A DNA stretch of 64,000 bases from Rhizobium nepotum 39/7. GTDB taxonomy: Bacteria; Pseudomonadota; Alphaproteobacteria; Rhizobiales; Rhizobiaceae. Positions 43,234 to 52,178 of this stretch are shown one piece after another. A program made the translations under genes and the position numbers. The stretch lies in contig NZ_JWJH01000008.1 in the NCBI RefSeq assembly GCF_000949865.1, positions 1 to 64,000 of the forward strand, written 5' to 3'. Every line of letters starts with the position of its first letter. Within the stretch, counting starts at the first letter, position 1. The notes below the pieces were generated by a model, which had not been told where the DNA came from, did not search any database, and was given only the letters and a program-made list of their open reading frames with translations.

Positions 43234-46224
43234 TCAGATTTTCAGGCGGGTGTTTTCGGGATCGACAAACACCATGCCGGTGATTTTCGCGGCAATGGTA
43301 CGCTCTGGCATAGGAATGTAGACGGTCTCGCCCATCCGCTCGTGGCCGCCTTCGACCAGCGCCAGCGCAATCGGCTGGCCGGCCGCGTCCGAATGGTAGG
43401 ACGAGGTGACATGACCTACCATCTTCATCGGGATCGGCTGTTTCGGATCAAAGACGATCTGCGCGCCCTCTTCCAGCTTCGAACGATCCTCGGTCAGAAG
43501 GCCGACGAGATGCCTGCGGCCCTTGGCGACGAGATCTGGACGCGCCAGACCGCGCTTGCCGACGAAATCCGGCTTGGTCTTGCCCACGGCCCAGCCCATC
43601 GCGGCATCATACGGCGTGACGGTGCCGTCGGTGTCCTGACCGACGATGATGTAACCCTTTTCGGCACGCAGCACATGCATGGTCTCGGTCCCGTAGGGCG
43701 TGATGCCGTATTGCTGGCCGGCTTCCCACAGGGTTTCCCAGAGTTTGTGGCCAAGCGGGGCCGGCACGTTGACCTCGAAACCGATCTCGCCGGTGAACGA
43801 GACCCGGAACAGCCGCGCCGGTATTCCGGCCACCGTGCATTCCGCGCAGGACATGTGCGGGAAAGCCTCTTCCGTCAGCTCGATGCCTTCGACCAGCGGC
43901 GCGAGCAGCTTTGCCGCATTCGGGCCGTTCAGCGCAATGGTCGACCATTGCTCGGTGGTGGAGGTCAGCCAGACGTTGAGATCGGGCCATTCGGTCTGGA
44001 GGTAATCCTCCATCATGTTCATCACCCGCGCGGCACCGCCGGTGGTGGTGGTGACATGGAAGCGATCCTCGGTCATGCGGCCGATGACGCCGTCGTCACG
44101 GATGAAACCGTCATCGCCCAGCAACAGGCCGTAGCGGCAGCGGCCCGGCGCAAGTTTCGACCATGGGTTGGTGTACATGCGGTTCATGAACTCGACCGCA
44201 TCGGGACCGACGACCTCGATCTTGCCGAGCGTCGAAGCGTCGAACATGCCGAGGCTTTCCCGCACCGCGCGGCATTCGCGACCGACGGCGGCGTCCATAT
44301 CCTCGCCCGGTTTGGGGAAATACCAGGCGCGACGCCATTGGCCGACCGGCTCGTAAACCGCGCCATGCACTTCCGCCCACGGGTCGATCTGCGTCTTGCG
44401 GGTCACCTCGAAATGCTGGCCGCGATGATACCCGGCGAAGGCTCCGAATGTCGTCGGCGTATAGGGTGGCCGGAAGGTGGTCAGGCCCACTTCCGGCTGG
44501 CGCTTGCCGAGCGCTTCGGCAGCGATGTTCAGGCCGTTGATGTTGGACATCTTGCCCTGATCGGTCGCCATGCCGTTGGTGGTGTAGCGCTTGACGTGCT
44601 CGATCGAGCGCATGCCCTCGCGCACGGCCAGCCGCAGATCCTTGGCGGTCACGTCGTTCTGGTAATCGACGAAAGACTTGGCCTTGCCGGCATCGCGATC
44701 GCTCGGCAGTTCGGTCAGCGATACGCCGCTACCGGTGCGGTCGTGCTCCACCGAATAATTGCTGGCATCGCCCGTCTTGCCGAGCGCCGCAGCGATCTTT
44801 CGGCCCTGTTCGGCGCCATCATTCAGCGCCGCCGCAATGCCCCAAAGCCCGCGCCCGGCACCGGCAATCGCGCAATCCTCATTGGTCGTGGCCGGCAGGA
44901 AGGTCGTCCGTTCGTCATCCCAGGCAATCTTGCCCTGCGTGTGGGAAAACAGATGCAGTGACGGCGTCCAGCCGCCCGACATCAGCACCGCGTCACAGGC
45001 GATTTCCTGCCCCACACCGACCATGGATCCATTGACCGGGTTAACGCGGATCGATTTGACACGCAGCCGCCCCGAAGTCGCCGTGACCGTGTGCGACAGC
45101 CGCACCGGAATGCCGAGCGCGCGGGCCTCGTTCACCAGCTCTTCCCGCACCTGAGCGCGGGTATCGACAATCGCCTGAACCCGCGCGCCTGCTCCTTGCA
45201 GATCGAACGCCGCATACCAGGCGCTGTCATGGCTCGTCACCACCACCGGACTGTTGCCGACCCTGACGCCATAGCGGTTCAGATAGGTCTGGGCGGAGCC
45301 CGCCAGCATCACGCCCGGCCGGTCGTTGCCATGGAAGACCAGCGGCTTTTCGAGCGCACCCTGCGCCAGCACCACATGGCGGGCACGGACCCGCCACAGG
45401 CGTTCGCGCGGCACATCCTGCGGCAGCGTTTCGAGATGGTCTGTCAGCTTTTCGCAGAGGCCGATCATGTTCTGGTGGTAATAGGCAATCGCCGTCGTGC
45501 GGGTCATGATCCTGACGCCGAGATCCTTCAGCGCCCTCAACTCGTCCGCAAGCCAGTTCCATGCCGGCTGGCCGTTGATCAGCGCCTGCGGCTCGGACAA
45601 CAAGGTGCCCCCGGCTTCTGCATTTTCATCGACCAGAACGACCTTGAGGCCATCGACCGCCGCCGCGCGCGCGGCGCTCAGACCTGCGGGACCGGCGCCG
45701 ACGATCAGCACGTCGCAATGCAGGTTGCGCGAGGCATAGGTATCGGGGTCTTCTTCGGTGGGCGAGACGCCGAGACCGGCCGCCGCGCGAATGAAGGGCT
45801 CATAGACCTTGTTCCAGAAGCTCTTCGGCCACATGAAGGTCTTGTAATAGAAGCCCGCCGAAAACAGCATATAGGCCATGTCGTTGACCGCGCCCACGTC
45901 GAATTTCAGGCTCGGATATTTATTCTGCGAGTTGGTTTCCAGCCCGTTCCAGATTTCCTGCACCGTGGCGCGGGTGTTCGGCTCGAACCGGCCGGAACCG
46001 CGACGGGTGCCGATCAGCGCATTCGGCTCCTCGGAACCCGCCGCTACAGGGCCGCGCGGGCGGTGGTATTTGAACGAGCGGCCCATCAGATGTACGCCGT
46101 TGGCCAGAAGTGCGGAGGCGACGGTATCGCCCTTTACGCCGCGATAGATCTTGCCATCGAAGGTGAAGATCACCGGCTGGGCGGCATCCACCCGGCCACG
46201 GCCGGAAACGCGATAGGAGTTCAT
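43234..46224 (-). CDS. soxA: Sarcosine oxidase alpha subunit
   Basis: This 996-residue cytoplasmic subunit has an N-terminal ferredoxin-like segment (FTFDGKIYRGVKGDTVASAL). An NAD/FAD-binding Rossmann motif starts at about residue 175 (LIVGAGPAGLSAARAAAVDG), and a C-terminal GcvT-like folate-binding domain is present (PWSKLAPGRCRYGLLLGDDG and VPAPLGHKLWETLWEAG). Together with beta, gamma and delta it oxidises sarcosine to glycine, passes the methyl carbon to THF and makes H2O2. The start overlaps soxD by 4 bp. Length and domain order match known TsoX/SoxA proteins. Confidence 0.95.
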   Translation of the reverse strand: MNSYRVSGRGRVDAAQPVIFTFDGKIYRGVKGDTVASALLANGVHLMGRSFKYHRPRGPVAAGSEEPNALIGTRRGSGRFEPNTRATVQEIWNGLETNSQNKYPSLKFDVGAVNDMAYMLFSAGFYYKTFMWPKSFWNKVYEPFIRAAAGLGVSPTEEDPDTYASRNLHCDVLIVGAGPAGLSAARAAAVDGLKVVLVDENAEAGGTLLSEPQALINGQPAWNWLADELRALKDLGVRIMTRTTAIAYYHQNMIGLCEKLTDHLETLPQDVPRERLWRVRARHVVLAQGALEKPLVFHGNDRPGVMLAGSAQTYLNRYGVRVGNSPVVVTSHDSAWYAAFDLQGAGARVQAIVDTRAQVREELVNEARALGIPVRLSHTVTATSGRLRVKSIRVNPVNGSMVGVGQEIACDAVLMSGGWTPSLHLFSHTQGKIAWDDERTTFLPATTNEDCAIAGAGRGLWGIAAALNDGAEQGRKIAAALGKTGDASNYSVEHDRTGSGVSLTELPSDRDAGKAKSFVDYQNDVTAKDLRLAVREGMRSIEHVKRYTTNGMATDQGKMSNINGLNIAAEALGKRQPEVGLTTFRPPYTPTTFGAFAGYHRGQHFEVTRKTQIDPWAEVHGAVYEPVGQWRRAWYFPKPGEDMDAAVGRECRAVRESLGMFDASTLGKIEVVGPDAVEFMNRMYTNPWSKLAPGRCRYGLLLGDDGFIRDDGVIGRMTEDRFHVTTTTGGAARVMNMMEDYLQTEWPDLNVWLTSTTEQWSTIALNGPNAAKLLAPLVEGIELTEEAFPHMSCAECTVAGIPARLFRVSFTGEIGFEVNVPAPLGHKLWETLWEAGQQYGITPYGTETMHVLRAEKGYIIVGQDTDGTVTPYDAAMGWAVGKTKPDFVGKRGLARPDLVAKGRRHLVGLLTEDRSKLEEGAQIVFDPKQPIPMKMVGHVTSSYHSDAAGQPIALALVEGGHERMGETVYIPMPERTIAAKITGMVFVDPENTRLKI

Positions 46225-46538
46225 TTCGACACCTCGGAGCTGGCAATATTGGAAAGGGAGGCAAGCTCAGGGCGAGGTTCGCCCGCCCGGTAGGTCGTCA
46301 GGAAACGGTCGCTCACCGTGTCGCGCACGGCGTTGAAGAAGCGGCCGCAGCCATGCAGGTGCCGCCAGCGTTCGAAATGCGGTCCCTTGGCGTTTTCCCG
46401 GATGAACAGGAACTCCTCCCACTGCGCGTCGGTCTGCGACGACGGATCGGTCACACGGGTGATATGGGCCTGCCCGGCATAGGTGAATTCGGCCTCGGGC
46501 AGCGTTTCGTGGCAATAGGGGCAACGGATCAGCAGCAT
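46221..46538 (-). CDS. soxD: Sarcosine oxidase delta subunit
   Basis: This 105-residue protein has a zinc-ribbon start, MLLIRCPYCHETLPEAEFTY, which supplies two cysteines and a histidine as metal ligands. The diagnostic block is HLHGCGRFFNAVRDTVSDRF. It is a small structural subunit of heterotetrameric sarcosine oxidase, required for assembly. The gene is tightly packed between soxB (11-bp gap) and soxA (4-bp overlap), as in other soxBDAG operons. Confidence 0.95.
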   Translation of the reverse strand: MLLIRCPYCHETLPEAEFTYAGQAHITRVTDPSSQTDAQWEEFLFIRENAKGPHFERWRHLHGCGRFFNAVRDTVSDRFLTTYRAGEPRPELASLSNIASSEVSK

Positions 46539-46549
46539 GGGTTAGCTCC

Positions 46550-47803
46550 TCAGTGCGCCACGGCAGCGGCGGCTGCCTCGTCGATCAGGCGGCCGGAGCG
46601 GAAACGCTCCAGCGTGAACGGCGCGTTGATCGGGTGCGGTTCGTTCTTGGCGATGGTCCAGGCGAAGGTGTGAGCAGCGCCCGGCGTGGCCTTGAAGCCG
46701 CCCGTGCCCCAGCCGCAATTGACGTAAAGCCCGTCGACCGGCGTCTTGCCGAGAATGGCCGAGCGATCCGGCGTGACATCGACGATGCCGCCCCATTTGC
46801 GCAGCATCCGCATGCGGTTGAAGATCGGAAAAATCTCGACGATCGCGGCGATCGTATGTTCGATCAGCGGCAGGCCGCCGCGCTGAGAATAGGAGGTGTA
46901 TTGGTCCGTGCCCGAACCGATCACCAGCTCGCCCTTGTCGGACTGGCTGATATAGGCATGGACCGCATTCGACATCACCACACAGGGGAAGATCGGCTTG
47001 ATCGGTTCCGACACCAGAGCCTGCAGCGGATAGCTTTCGAGCGGCAGGCGAACGCCTGCGGTATCCATCACCACCGATGTATGACCGGCGGCCGAAACTG
47101 CGACCTTCTTCGCCTTGATGAAGCCCCTCGCCGTCTCGACGCCCGCGACGGAACCGTCGGCGTTGCGGCGAATGGCGGTGACCGGGCAGTTCTGGATGAT
47201 ATCGACGCCACGGGCGGCAGCACCGCGCGCATAACCCCAGGCAACGGCATCGTGGCGCGCCGTGCCGGCACGTTCCTGAAGCGCACCGCCCATCACCGGA
47301 TAGCGGGCATTCGGCGCAATGCTCAAGGGCGGGCAATATTCCTTGCATTCTTCAGCGCTCAGCCAGCGATTATCGACGCCGTTCAAACGGTTGGAATGAA
47401 TGTGGCGCTTGAAGCTTTGTACGTCGTGGACGTTATGCGCCAGCATCAGCACGCCGCGCCGCGAATACATGACGTTGTAGTTCAGTTCCTGGCTCAGGTT
47501 TTCCCACAGATCGACGGCGTGATCGTAGAGACGGGCACTTTCGTCGTAGAGATAGTTGGAGCGGATGATCGTGGTGTTGCGGCCGGTATTGCCGCCGCCG
47601 AGCCAGCCCTTGTCGATGACCGCGACATTCGTGATGCCGTGCTGGCTGGCCAGATAATAGGCAGCACCAAGACCGTGGCCACCGGCCCCGACGATCACCA
47701 CGTCATATTCGGCCTTGGGCTGGCTGTCGGGCCATTGCTCGTCCCAGTTTTTGTGGCCGGTCAGGGCATTCCGCAATAGATTGAAGGCATTAAAACGCGT
47801 CAT
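46550..47803 (-). CDS. soxB: Sarcosine oxidase beta subunit
   Basis: The protein has 417 residues from MTRFNAFNLLRNALTGHKNW, the standard SoxB length and start. It has the FAD-binding motif VVIVGAGGHGLGAAYYLA near residue 37, the GNTGRNTTIIRSNYL region, and the C-terminal NCGWGTGGFKATPGAAHTFA. This subunit binds sarcosine and carries both noncovalent FAD and covalent FMN. It is the first gene of the operon soxBDAG-glyA-purU and is divergent from a GATase1/AraC regulator with an 86-bp gap. Confidence 0.95.
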   Translation of the reverse strand: MTRFNAFNLLRNALTGHKNWDEQWPDSQPKAEYDVVIVGAGGHGLGAAYYLASQHGITNVAVIDKGWLGGGNTGRNTTIIRSNYLYDESARLYDHAVDLWENLSQELNYNVMYSRRGVLMLAHNVHDVQSFKRHIHSNRLNGVDNRWLSAEECKEYCPPLSIAPNARYPVMGGALQERAGTARHDAVAWGYARGAAARGVDIIQNCPVTAIRRNADGSVAGVETARGFIKAKKVAVSAAGHTSVVMDTAGVRLPLESYPLQALVSEPIKPIFPCVVMSNAVHAYISQSDKGELVIGSGTDQYTSYSQRGGLPLIEHTIAAIVEIFPIFNRMRMLRKWGGIVDVTPDRSAILGKTPVDGLYVNCGWGTGGFKATPGAAHTFAWTIAKNEPHPINAPFTLERFRSGRLIDEAAAAAVAH

Positions 47804-47889
47804 GAGCGGGCCTACTGGTTGGAAAATCTCGGTATTCGAAAGCCTACGGACATTTATCCCGCCAGGGCTGGACAATCGCGTCTCTTTGG

Positions 47890-48936
47890 ATGAATATTTG
47901 CGCCATGATCTCTCAACGCGTCAAGAAACGCCTCAGCGTCGCCTTCCTGCTTGCCGACCGGTTCACGCTGTCGGCTTTCGCAAATTTTGTCGATGTGCTG
48001 CGCCTTGCCGCCGACGAGGCCGATCGCTCCCGGCCTATCCTGTGCGAATGGTCGGTGCTGTCAGCGACGCTCGGCAATGTGCAATCGAGCTGCGGCGTCA
48101 AGGTCCAGCCGGATACGCGGCTCCACGACGCAACGCATTACGACTATATCGTCGTTGTCGGCGGATTGATCAGCGACCACAGCGCCTTGTCGCCGGAGGC
48201 GCTGCGGTTCCTGAAAGACCGCGCGGCGGCCGGCATTCCCATCGTCGGGCTCTGCACCGGCGTTTTCATTCTGCACGAGGCGGGCCTGCTGGACGGTTAT
48301 CGCTGCTGCGTGAGCTGGTTCCACCATCAGGATTTTCTCGACCGCTTCCACGCCGAGCAAATGGTCTCCGACCAGCTTTTCGTCATAGACCGCAATCGCC
48401 TGACCTGTTCGGGGGGCCATGGTGCTGCGCATCTGGCGGCGTTCCTTGTGGAGCGCCATGTCGGCCAGTCGGCCGCTATCAAGAGCCTCAACATCATGAT
48501 GATCGACAGTGCGCTCAGCGGCGAAAAGCCCCAGCCCGGCCAGCAGAGTGCCAGAACGGCAACCGATCCCGTGGTTAGAAAAGCGATCCTGCGGATGCAG
48601 CAGAACATTGAGGTTCCGAGAACGGTGCTGGAACTCGCGCGCGATCTCGGCCTTGGCCGCCGCAGCCTCGAACGGCGTTTTCTCGGAGACCTCAAGGCGA
48701 CGCCCTCCAAGGTCTATCTCGAGCTTCGGCTGGATCGCGCCCTTTCCCTTCTGCGCACCACGCGCGACCCGATCACCCAGATTGCGCTCGCCACCGGTTT
48801 TTGCGACGCGCCGCACCTTTCCCGCACGCTCCGCGCCGAGCGCGGCTTCAGCCCCAGCGAATATCGCAAGACGCAGATCGGCCACTCGGCGTCCGACGAG
48901 GAGTTTGCTGTCGGCGTGCTGTTGCCGCAACTCTGA
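47890..48936 (+). CDS. GlxA-type transcriptional regulator (DJ-1/PfpI-like sensor plus AraC HTH)
   Basis: The protein has 348 residues. Residues about 15-195 form a GATase1/DJ-1-like domain (YIVVVGGLISDHSALSPE, and VGLCTGVFILHEAGLLDG with the cysteine at the elbow). Residues about 235-325 are an AraC DNA-binding domain (TVLELARDLGLGRRSLERRF and QIALATGFCDAPHLSRTLR). Regulators of this build, such as Pseudomonas GbdR and SouR, respond to glycine betaine derivatives and sarcosine. The divergent position next to soxB strongly suggests it activates the sarcosine operon. A second ATG at 47905 is an alternative start; neither has a strong ribosome site. Confidence 0.9.
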   Translation: MNICAMISQRVKKRLSVAFLLADRFTLSAFANFVDVLRLAADEADRSRPILCEWSVLSATLGNVQSSCGVKVQPDTRLHDATHYDYIVVVGGLISDHSALSPEALRFLKDRAAAGIPIVGLCTGVFILHEAGLLDGYRCCVSWFHHQDFLDRFHAEQMVSDQLFVIDRNRLTCSGGHGAAHLAAFLVERHVGQSAAIKSLNIMMIDSALSGEKPQPGQQSARTATDPVVRKAILRMQQNIEVPRTVLELARDLGLGRRSLERRFLGDLKATPSKVYLELRLDRALSLLRTTRDPITQIALATGFCDAPHLSRTLRAERGFSPSEYRKTQIGHSASDEEFAVGVLLPQL

Positions 48937-49057
48937 GTGTTTTCTGTTGGCCCGCCAAAGGCCGAATGCCGCAAAATAAGTGAACGCGATATAGCCAGAA
49001 CTCTGCATCCCGGTGTAAATACCCTCATCCTGTCGATGGAAACCGTGGGGGCATGGG

Positions 49058-49936
49058 ATGAATTCGGAGCGTCGTGGCGTTCTCGCGCTTTTAGGTGGTC
49101 TTGTGCTGGGAAGGCCGTCCGTCGGCAAGGCCGCGAATAACGTTCCGGCAGTTGCCGAATCCCGTTCCGAATACAAACCACGCCATGTCCTTTGTTTTCT
49201 CGGCCCGGAAAATGGTCTGGCGACGCTGCAACAGAGCGCTCGCGCCGCCATCGATAAATTTGCCAGCGATTTCAGCCTCGATGAGGAGTATTCGCAGGAT
49301 GAGCCTGATGACCGGATGGAACGGTCTTTCAATGTCTGCTGGGATCGTGTCGACCCGGACGCCTATCAGGAGAGTGACGAGGAGGCAGTCGCCGGACACG
49401 GCTCGGTTCTTTATGTGCTTGGTCCGTCAATGGCGACGGAAACGGCCGTGGCGACATGCGGGAAAGCCCTGATGTTCGTGCAGTACATGCTCGATAACGG
49501 CGCAATTGCCGTAAAGGGTGAAAGCGCAGGCGTTGCCCATGGCGTGCAGCGGTGGAAGGAACTCTTCGAGCAATCGCGCCGTGACGCAGCCGCAAACGAT
49601 GCCCTGGCATTCGCCAGAACCTGCCGTCTCGCTTTCGCACGACGCCCCATCGGCGGCGATGCCGACGGGATGGGGAGCGTCGGCTTTCATCTGGTCGGGT
49701 TGCCCGACGTGGAGGTGCATTTCACCCGAAAAGATGAGGAGCAGCCCTCCACCAATACCGAGCAGCTGAAAATCGCCGCGCTGATCGACGACATCGCCGA
49801 TCAAATGACCCGCGAAGGCGTTGAAACGGCCTTGAAGGCTCGTCATGCCGACCTGTCCGACGACGAGCGGTATGAGGAAGACCAGTATAAATTCAATCCG
49901 TTCGGTGTCGCGACCATTCAAGACTATAAGCTTTGA
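49058..49936 (+). CDS. Hypothetical protein with N-terminal twin-arginine-like signal
   Basis: I do not recognise this 292-residue protein. It opens SERRGVLALLGGLVLGRPSVG, a twin arginine followed by a hydrophobic stretch that could be a Tat or Sec signal. The body is acidic, with DEEYSQDEPDDRMERS and SDDERYEEDQYKFNPFG. A more conserved-looking core is GHGSVLYVLGPSMATETAVATCGKAL, then NGAIAVKGESAGVAHGVQRW. The latter recalls domains of unknown function in bacterial immunity or envelope proteins, but I cannot name one. It ends 13 bp inside the convergent LacI gene, and no operon partner is near. Confidence 0.7.
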   Translation: MNSERRGVLALLGGLVLGRPSVGKAANNVPAVAESRSEYKPRHVLCFLGPENGLATLQQSARAAIDKFASDFSLDEEYSQDEPDDRMERSFNVCWDRVDPDAYQESDEEAVAGHGSVLYVLGPSMATETAVATCGKALMFVQYMLDNGAIAVKGESAGVAHGVQRWKELFEQSRRDAAANDALAFARTCRLAFARRPIGGDADGMGSVGFHLVGLPDVEVHFTRKDEEQPSTNTEQLKIAALIDDIADQMTREGVETALKARHADLSDDERYEEDQYKFNPFGVATIQDYKL

Positions 49937-50991
49937 CGCCCTGCGGGGAGGCTTGCGGCTACCGCGGGTGCCGGGTCGCTCTCTCCCGGCACAAGCTGCA
50001 TGGGCCAGATGCAATCGCGCGCCTGATCGGGGTAAAACGGCGCATAAGCCGGCATGGTCGACAGGAGAGTCTGGGCGACCGTCACGCCGAGATCATGCAG
50101 GGACATGCGGAAACTGGTCAATCGCGGCTCCAGAAACTGGCCACGCGGACCATCGCGAAAACCGATGACCGCGAGATCCCGCCCCGGTTTCAGACCGACT
50201 TCCGCCAGACGGCGATAAAGGCCAAGCGCCATCATTTCATAGATCAGCACAAGCGCGGTTGGCCGGGGTCGCATTTGCAGCCACTCGCTGGCGGCGTGAT
50301 ATCCGCCCTGCTCGCTCGATTTCGCCCGGATGACCAGAGACGGATCGTAAACGATGCCGTTTTCCTCCAGTCCGCGCCTGTACCCTTCCATGAAAACATA
50401 ACCGAGATTGACATCGCTATCGGGTGCGGCAACCGCAATGGTGCGATGGCCGGCAGCCGCGAGCCGGTTGACGGCGCTGTACGCAACCTCTTCGAAGTCG
50501 AGATCGATCCAGGCATGGTCGGCGCTGGAGGAAGTGCGGCCGAGCGTGACGAAAGGCAAGCGGGTCTGCTTTAAAAAATCGATACGCTTGTCGATACGGC
50601 GGGTCGAAGAAATGATCATCGCATCCACTATGCGGCGCGCCACCATGCGCTTGAGATACTCGTCCGGGTCTTCATCGCCTGGGCATGGCAGAACGATGAG
50701 ATCGAGATTGTGAGCGGAAAACACGCTTTGCAAACCATCCGTCACCCCCATGAAGAAGTTGTCGGAGTTCTCCACCGTCTGCGCGTCGCTGCCGGTCATC
50801 AGGCCGATAACGTTGGTGGTCCCCTGCCGGAGGCTGCGGCCGGACTGGTTGGCGACATATCCAAGCTTTTCCGCCGCTTCCAGAACGCGCCGCCGTGTTT
50901 CCTCGTTAACGTCTGGCTTACCGTTCAAGGCACGGGAAACGGTGCCTATCGATATCTCCAGATAATCGGCAAGCTGACGAATTCCTTTCAT
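49924..50991 (-). CDS. LacI-family transcriptional regulator of the downstream sugar operon
   Basis: The protein has 355 residues from MKGIRQLADYLEISIGTVSR, with GGGGAG five nt before the ATG. The headpiece includes RALNGKPDVNEETRRRVLEAAEKLGYVAN, followed by a sugar-binding core with DAMIISSTRRIDKRIDFLKQ and the DLAVIGFRDGPRGQF block. It is divergent from the dehydrogenase-isomerase-transporter operon at 51132-57308. A perfect 18-bp LacI-type palindrome lies between the two starts, so it almost certainly represses that operon. Its gene ends with a 13-bp convergent overlap with the hypothetical gene. Confidence 0.93.
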   Translation of the reverse strand: MKGIRQLADYLEISIGTVSRALNGKPDVNEETRRRVLEAAEKLGYVANQSGRSLRQGTTNVIGLMTGSDAQTVENSDNFFMGVTDGLQSVFSAHNLDLIVLPCPGDEDPDEYLKRMVARRIVDAMIISSTRRIDKRIDFLKQTRLPFVTLGRTSSSADHAWIDLDFEEVAYSAVNRLAAAGHRTIAVAAPDSDVNLGYVFMEGYRRGLEENGIVYDPSLVIRAKSSEQGGYHAASEWLQMRPRPTALVLIYEMMALGLYRRLAEVGLKPGRDLAVIGFRDGPRGQFLEPRLTSFRMSLHDLGVTVAQTLLSTMPAYAPFYPDQARDCIWPMQLVPGESDPAPAVAASLPAGRQSL

Positions 50992-51069
50992 GCACTCCCC
51001 CTCCTGAGCCGGGTACGCAATCTGCGTCCCCGATAACGGTATTGACATATCTAACATGATCAGCCTAGT

Positions 51070-51087
51070 GTCGTAAACGTTTACGAC
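51070..51087. promoter_or_regulatory. LacI-family operator for the sugar operon
   Basis: GTCGTAAACGTTTACGAC is a perfect 18-bp palindrome with a central CG. It lies 45 bp upstream of the dehydrogenase ATG and 79 bp from the divergent lacI ATG. Its AAACGTTT core is shared with the operator at 35645-35662, but the flanks differ, as expected for two LacI paralogues with separate targets. Confidence 0.85.
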
Positions 51088-51131
51088 GCTCTGCGCAAAG
51101 AGGAGTTTTGCCCAGAGACCGGGGAGAGAAG

Positions 51132-52166
51132 ATGATATACAATGCCGTTTTATGCGGATGCGGAGCAATGGCCAAAGGCTGGCTGCGCGCCATTCATTCG
51201 ACGCCGGAGATTTTTGGCGCGATCAAGATCGTCGGCCTGGTCGATCTGAACGAAGACACGGCACGCGCGCTTGCCGAAGAATTCGCCCTCACCGATGTCA
51301 TCACCGGCACCGATCTTCGCGACGTTCTCGCACGGACGAAAGCCGACATCCTGTTCGATATCGTCATTCCGCAGGCACGGTTCGCTGTTGTCGCAGCCGG
51401 TCTTGAAGCCGGGTGCCATGTGCTTAGCGAAAAGCCGCTTGCCGCATCGATGGAAGAGGCTGCAACGCTGGTGGAACTGGCGAAAAAAGCCGGTAAAATT
51501 CATGCCGTGGTGCAAAACCGGCGCTTTATCTCCGGCATCAGGCGGTTGCGCCGTGCCGTGGAAGATGGCGTCATTGGTGATTTGACAGCCATTCATTGCG
51601 ATTTTTTCTTAGGCCCCCATTTTGGCGGCTTCCGCGAGGAGATGAAGAACGTTCTCCTTCTCGACATGGCGATCCACACCTTCGATGCGGCGCGTTTCGT
51701 CGCCGATGAAAAGCCTCTCTCCGTATATTGCGTGGAGAAAAATCCGGCCGGCTCCTGGTACGCACACGGGGCAAGCGCCAATGCCATATTCGAATTTTCC
51801 AACGATGTGATCTTCACCTATCGCGGCTCCTGGTGCGCGGAAGGCGAAAGAACCAGCTGGGAAGCCCGCTGGCGGCTGATCGGCTCCAAGGGCATGATCC
51901 TCTGGGATGGGGAAGACAATTTCTCCGCCTCCGTGGCCGGCGAAGAGCCGGGTCTTCTGCGTGGATTCAAGACCGTAAACGTTTCCGATAGTATTTCCGA
52001 GAAGGATACGCATGGCCACGCCAGCGTCATACTCTCGTTTCTTCAATCCATCCGCACCGGCGAGATGCCGGAAACGGCCTCATTCGACAACATCAACAGC
52101 CTGGCCATGGTGATCGGCGCGATCGAAAGCGCCCGCATCGGCCAGCGTGTTTCCATCGCAGCATAA
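51132..52166 (+). CDS. Gfo/Idh/MocA-family oxidoreductase
   Basis: The protein has 344 residues from MIYNAVLCGCGAMAKGWLRA, with GGGGAGAG as ribosome site. The Rossmann motif is CGCGAMAKG, and the family catalytic block is EKPLAASMEEAATLVELAKK (the conserved EKP lysine). The C-terminal half has LLDMAIHTFDAARFV, whose DxxxH is typical of sugar dehydrogenases. It probably oxidises or reduces a sugar or cyclitol ring with NAD(P). It is the first gene of the LacI-controlled operon, 12 bp before the isomerase gene. The substrate is unknown. Confidence 0.92.
   Translation: MIYNAVLCGCGAMAKGWLRAIHSTPEIFGAIKIVGLVDLNEDTARALAEEFALTDVITGTDLRDVLARTKADILFDIVIPQARFAVVAAGLEAGCHVLSEKPLAASMEEAATLVELAKKAGKIHAVVQNRRFISGIRRLRRAVEDGVIGDLTAIHCDFFLGPHFGGFREEMKNVLLLDMAIHTFDAARFVADEKPLSVYCVEKNPAGSWYAHGASANAIFEFSNDVIFTYRGSWCAEGERTSWEARWRLIGSKGMILWDGEDNFSASVAGEEPGLLRGFKTVNVSDSISEKDTHGHASVILSFLQSIRTGEMPETASFDNINSLAMVIGAIESARIGQRVSIAA
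51972..51989. promoter_or_regulatory. Possible secondary LacI operator inside the dehydrogenase gene
   Basis: ACCGTAAACGTTTCCGAT matches the upstream operator at 14 of 18 positions, including the whole CGTAAACGTTT block. It lies about 900 bp downstream. Repression loops with intragenic sites are known for LacI. It is coding sequence, so chance cannot be excluded. Confidence 0.3.
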
Positions 52167-52178
52167 GGACCGACAGAC

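Noticed and set aside
43078-44961. A 627-codon open frame on the plus strand
   Set aside because: It is antisense to soxA, which is unambiguous by motifs and operon structure.
47804-47889. A glycine riboswitch upstream of soxB
   Set aside because: The gap is only 86 bp and shows no tandem aptamer architecture; regulation by the divergent AraC-type protein is more likely.
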